Positions 61,283 to 64,000 of a DNA stretch of 64,000 nt are shown piece by piece. Made by a program: the position numbers and the translations under genes. Location: assembly GCF_001426085.1 (NCBI RefSeq), contig NZ_LMRR01000002.1, positions 307,879-371,878 on the forward strand, in the 5' to 3' direction. This DNA is from Rhodococcus sp. Leaf278. GTDB taxonomy: Bacteria; Actinomycetota; Actinomycetes; Mycobacteriales; Mycobacteriaceae. Below the pieces are notes generated by a model, which made no database searches, was not told the DNA's origin, and saw nothing but the letters and a program-made list of their open reading frames with translations. The number at the start of each line of letters is the position of its first letter. The stretch's first letter is position 1.

Positions 61283-61515
61283 AGATGAACAGAACGCTGT
61301 ATTCGATGATCTGCATGATGGCAATCATCGCTTTTGTCGCATTGCTATGGGGCACAGTCGGTTACGTCTATGCAGATTCCCACCCGTTACGCCGCGCGGC
61401 GTTCGTCGGTGGCGGAGTGCTGGTCTCGGGATGGCTGATCGTGCTCGTTGCCGCAGGCGTCAAGATCTCTCGGTTGAAGGCCCGCAGACGAGAGAGCAAC
61501 TCCGACAGCGATTGA
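61279..61515 (+). CDS. Small two-segment membrane protein
   Basis: A 78-residue protein with two hydrophobic segments (about 8-28 and 41-61) and a basic end (SRLKARRRESNSDSD), so both ends are probably inside. It begins MKMNRTLYSMICMMAIIAF. It is coupled to the tiny ORF upstream (ATGA) and so to the glycan cluster. No family is recognised; it may anchor one of the soluble glycosyltransferases. Confidence 0.7.
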   Translation: MKMNRTLYSMICMMAIIAFVALLWGTVGYVYADSHPLRRAAFVGGGVLVSGWLIVLVAAGVKISRLKARRRESNSDSD

Positions 61516-61612
61516 GAACGTCGGCGACGGGTATTCGGTTCCGAAGTCTCGACGCGCACCGTCCTGCTCGGCGCTCGGCCGAGTTCCCAGCAACACCGAG
61601 CAAGGATCGTCG

Positions 61613-62326
61613 ATGGTCAGTCAGCACAGTGTGTCCGGTCAGCGGAATTCCGCGAGTCACCCGGCGACTCGCGACGAATACCTGGCGACCTGGTCGACGC
61701 TGCACAACAGCATCGATCCGTCGTCGTCGGTGTTGGTCAAATGGTGGCTCCGGGTGGTCTACGCACTGAGTGCGCCGCTGGTTCGCGCATCCGTGTCCGC
61801 CCATGCCGTCACCTTCACCGCTGTTGTCGTGGCCGGCGCGGCAGTCGCTCTGTCTCGGCCCGGCACCTCGGCACCTCTGCTCGCGGCAGTGCTCATCGCT
61901 CTTTCGGGCCTGCTCGACAGCATCGACGGCGGCGTCGCGATGATCGGCAGATCCCAGTCACAATGGGGTTATCTCCTGGATACGGTGGCAGATCGCTGCA
62001 GCGATCTGCTGTTGCTCGCGAGCGGCTTCGCGTTGGGAGCCCCGATGCCTCTGGTCGTCGCGGTCGGGGTGACGACTCTCCTGCACGAGATGGCGCGAGC
62101 CCGGGCCGTCGGTGCCGGCATACCCGACGTCGGATTTCTGACGGTATGGGAGCGCCCTTCCCGAGTTATCGCTGCTGCAGTCACTGCCACCGTTGCCGGT
62201 GCCGCTCCGGCGAGTGCCGGTTCATCGGCGACCATCGGTATTTCCGTGACGTGCACACTGGCCGTTGTCGGCTTCACTCAGTTGATGTTCGGGCTGCATC
62301 GTCGGGCCGATCGAACTCCGCGGTGA
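61613..62326 (+). CDS. CDP-alcohol phosphatidyltransferase-family protein
   Basis: A 237-residue membrane protein with about five hydrophobic segments. The family motif D-x2-D-G-x2-A-R-x8-G-x3-D-x3-D appears as LDSIDGGVAMIGRSQSQWGYLLDTVAD, where Met replaces the Arg. The four Asp metal ligands are kept. Such enzymes join a CDP-linked alcohol to glycerol, inositol or related acceptors; the missing Arg makes the substrate uncertain. Its 3-prime end overlaps the convergent YihY gene by 53 bases. Confidence 0.8.
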   Translation: MVSQHSVSGQRNSASHPATRDEYLATWSTLHNSIDPSSSVLVKWWLRVVYALSAPLVRASVSAHAVTFTAVVVAGAAVALSRPGTSAPLLAAVLIALSGLLDSIDGGVAMIGRSQSQWGYLLDTVADRCSDLLLLASGFALGAPMPLVVAVGVTTLLHEMARARAVGAGIPDVGFLTVWERPSRVIAAAVTATVAGAAPASAGSSATIGISVTCTLAVVGFTQLMFGLHRRADRTPR

Positions 62327-63110
62327 CCAGCCAACCTGCGAGCGCCAAGATGTGGAACACGAACATCCACAGCATGATTGCCACGCCCCCGCCGATCGCG
62401 GTGAGACCGCCGAACGGCGCGCCGAGATCCACCGGAATGGCCAGAAACAGAATGAAGCCGTGTACGAACCCGGTGACGATGGACGAGGTGACCAGCGATC
62501 CGACGATCAACGCTCGCCAACCCACCGCCCGTGGAGCAATCACTCGGTAGGTCCACGCGAGAGGAACCGACAGAATCAGCCATAGACAGTTGAACCCGAG
62601 GAACACGCGCAACGTCATCGCACCGATCCCGCCGTCGCCAGTTGTCGCCCCCAGTAGCCGCGCAACACACAACACGCCGGCCAGCAGGACCGGGGCGGCC
62701 GCGAAGAACGGGACCATCGCCAGTCGGCCACGCCATCCGGTGAACGACTCGCGGGTCGGCGAGAACCGCACGATCGCTCTGCGCAGCCCCTCTCCGTAGA
62801 AGGTGGCCGGAAAGATCGATATCAGAACCCCGATCGGGCTCAGCTCGATCCCGGCGGTAGCCAGCCCGTCCACTGCGGCGCGCGCATCCAGCGCGTCGGG
62901 CAGCAGCGCCGCCACCGCATCGAACCCGGACCTGACCCACTCCGCCGATACCAGTAGAGCAGTCGCGCGAATGGTGAGTAGCAGCAACGGAACGACAGCG
63001 ATGACGGCGTAGAACGTGAGTCCACCTGCGATCAGCGTGGTGTCCTCGCGAGCGAACCCCGCTTTGATGGCACCCAGGCTTCGACTCGCTCGCCTACGAA
63101 TTGTTGTCAC
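62274..63110 (-). CDS. YihY/BrkB-family membrane protein
   Basis: A 278-residue integral membrane protein with about six hydrophobic segments and the YihY/BrkB pattern AGGLTFYAVIAVVPLLLL near the N-terminus and later FGGLTAIGGGVAIMLWMFVF. The function of this family is not established; early assignment to RNase BN was withdrawn. I set the GTG at 63110 as start (VTTIRRRASRSLGAIKAGF), with only a weak ribosome site. Its last 53 bases overlap the CDP-alcohol phosphatidyltransferase gene on the other strand. Confidence 0.83.
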   Translation of the reverse strand: MTTIRRRASRSLGAIKAGFAREDTTLIAGGLTFYAVIAVVPLLLLTIRATALLVSAEWVRSGFDAVAALLPDALDARAAVDGLATAGIELSPIGVLISIFPATFYGEGLRRAIVRFSPTRESFTGWRGRLAMVPFFAAAPVLLAGVLCVARLLGATTGDGGIGAMTLRVFLGFNCLWLILSVPLAWTYRVIAPRAVGWRALIVGSLVTSSIVTGFVHGFILFLAIPVDLGAPFGGLTAIGGGVAIMLWMFVFHILALAGWLVTAEFDRPDDAARTSTE

Positions 63111-63144
63111 GGCTGGAAATGTGTCACAGAATGCCGGTGCAACG

Positions 63145-63537
63145 TCATTCGAGGGTGACATCCACTCCGTCGATGGCCTTGAGGAACGGGCAGATCGATG
63201 TCGCCTGAGCCAACACCGCTTCCGGATCGTCCGTGCCGGGCAGGGATACCGAGAGCGCGAACTTCGCGTCGTATCCGGATGCGTCGGAGTCGGTGAGAAC
63301 CACTGTGCCCGTAACCGCCAGTTCGTCGACGCTGCCGCCGACTGTTCCCAGAGCGATGCGCAGCGATTCGACCAGGCAGCTCGACAACGCTGCGGCCATG
63401 AGCTGCTCAGGATTGGTTGCTTCGCCGGGGCCACCGAGTTGTTTGGGCTCTCGCACACCGAGTGACAGGACGCCGTCGTCGGACGTGACGCCGGTCGCGC
63501 TGGCGGAAACGGTTGCGGTGTATAGCTCGGTGTTCAT
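63145..63537 (-). CDS. OsmC/Ohr-family peroxide reductase
   Basis: A 130-residue OsmC-fold protein. The two redox cysteines are in AALSSCLVESL and ATSICPFLKAI, the Ohr/OsmC arrangement, and GGPGEATNPEQLMAAA is the conserved entry. It reduces organic hydroperoxides using lipoyl or thiol donors. It lies 34 bases upstream of the YihY gene on the same strand. No MarR-type OhrR gene is adjacent. Confidence 0.9.
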   Translation of the reverse strand: MNTELYTATVSASATGVTSDDGVLSLGVREPKQLGGPGEATNPEQLMAAALSSCLVESLRIALGTVGGSVDELAVTGTVVLTDSDASGYDAKFALSVSLPGTDDPEAVLAQATSICPFLKAIDGVDVTLE

Positions 63538-63749
63538 CCACGAAGAATGTCCACTCCATCTGCGATCGAAACCGGGGCATGTCGCGAACGACCCGTCCGT
63601 CCCACCGGCACGTGTCGCTCTTCACACATCCGCGACTCCTGTTTGACCGAACCTACTCACGGGTAATGACCCAGACAGGGCCGGGCATCTCGCTGTCACG
63701 CACAGGCATCGGCCGCACGATATCGACCATCAACCGAAAGGGGAGCACC

Positions 63750-64000
63750 ATGAGCACATCCACTTTGATCGCCCAGTTGCGCGTCGCGCTGCAGCTGACG
63801 AACACGGAAATCCAGATCGCGGAAACTCGCGTCGTTCAGGCGCGCACCGAGGCGGTTCGTCGAGAACTTGCACAGAACGCCGCGAACGGTCGCGATCGCG
63901 CCGCAGCCATCGAAGAGGCCCTCCGCGGTCTCGGCGGCCTACCCGATCTCGTATCGCCGTTCCTGGGACGCACACTCGCTGCTGTCAAGGCCGTCGCCGA
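63750..64000 (+). CDS. Helical protein, cut by the right edge
   Basis: A frame from ATG 63750 (after AAAGGGGAG, a strong ribosome site) stays open to the window end, 83 codons seen. It begins MSTSTLIAQLRVALQLTNTE and continues Arg/Ala/Glu-rich and helical (ETRVVQARTEAVRRELAQNA), then GLGGLPDLVSPFLGRTLAAV. The pattern recalls ferritin-like or other four-helix stress proteins, but the family is not certain from the fragment. The 212 bases before it hold no gene. Confidence 0.7.
   Translation, partial: MSTSTLIAQLRVALQLTNTEIQIAETRVVQARTEAVRRELAQNAANGRDRAAAIEEALRGLGGLPDLVSPFLGRTLAAVKAVA

Noticed and set aside
1..64000. tRNA, rRNA, CRISPR array, prophage, integrase or insertion sequence
   Set aside because: I saw no cloverleaf, rRNA core sequence, regular spaced repeats, transposase or phage protein anywhere in the window; a tRNA scan was not possible, so a cryptic tRNA cannot be fully excluded.

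Overview
The window is high-GC actinobacterial DNA with frequent GTG starts, many 4-base stop/start overlaps and dense coding on both strands. The gene content suggests Mycobacteriales, most likely Rhodococcus or a close relative: an NDMA-type (mycofactocin-dependent) methanol dehydrogenase, valine dehydrogenase next to a branched-chain ketoacid dehydrogenase, and a metB / cbs / GDSL lipase / fadA block that I recall having the same neighbours in Mycobacterium tuberculosis. No rRNA, tRNA, CRISPR array, insertion sequence or prophage was recognised.

Layout. 1-588: no convincing gene. 0.6-8.0 kb: alcohol/methanol oxidation block, with a two-component system (MnoR/MnoS-like), an iron alcohol dehydrogenase, a VWA protein, a MoxR ATPase and the methanol dehydrogenase, all on the minus strand; two near-identical palindromes lie upstream of the two probable transcription starts. 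8-17 kb: MFS exporter, racemase-like gene coupled to metB, glutaryl-CoA-dehydrogenase-like enzyme, cystathionine beta-synthase, exported GDSL hydrolase, thiolase and a Bax-inhibitor-type membrane protein. 17-25 kb: small and housekeeping genes, a class-2 rRNA-type methyltransferase, peroxiredoxin, PtpB-like phosphatase, an Lrp/FAD amino-acid dehydrogenase pair and a TetR/MFS divergent pair.

25-33 kb: branched-chain amino acid catabolism. Split E1 alpha and E1 beta, E2 and an additional fused E1 alpha-beta lie in one minus-strand operon, divergent from an Lrp regulator and valine dehydrogenase. 33-46 kb: a contiguous catabolic island. GabD and GabT with a divergent PucR regulator, then an operon of XRE-cupin regulator, nitrilase-type amidase and tryptophan/arginine/lysine 2-monooxygenase-like flavoenzyme, divergent from an agmatinase/guanidinobutyrase-type ureohydrolase, then a permease, a universal stress protein and a second PucR regulator. 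Read together these would take arginine through 4-guanidinobutyramide, 4-guanidinobutyrate and GABA to succinate; lysine through 5-aminovalerate is the main alternative.

46-53 kb: stress and signalling genes (TerC with a small coupled ORF, Dps, CsbD, a PucR-type regulator coupled to an EAL phosphodiesterase, a secreted class-2 lipase, a luciferase-like monooxygenase). 53.7-61.5 kb: a compact divergent glycan cluster of five glycosyltransferase genes and a WcbI-type putative acyltransferase, nearly all with overlapping stop/start codons, followed by two tiny coupled ORFs. 61.6-64 kb: CDP-alcohol phosphatidyltransferase, a convergently overlapping YihY/BrkB membrane protein, an OsmC/Ohr protein and a helical protein cut by the right edge.

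Several intergenic gaps carry related palindromes of about 40-45 bases (6568, 12606, 19139, 23140 and, more loosely, 32930), which look like a dispersed family beyond ordinary terminators.
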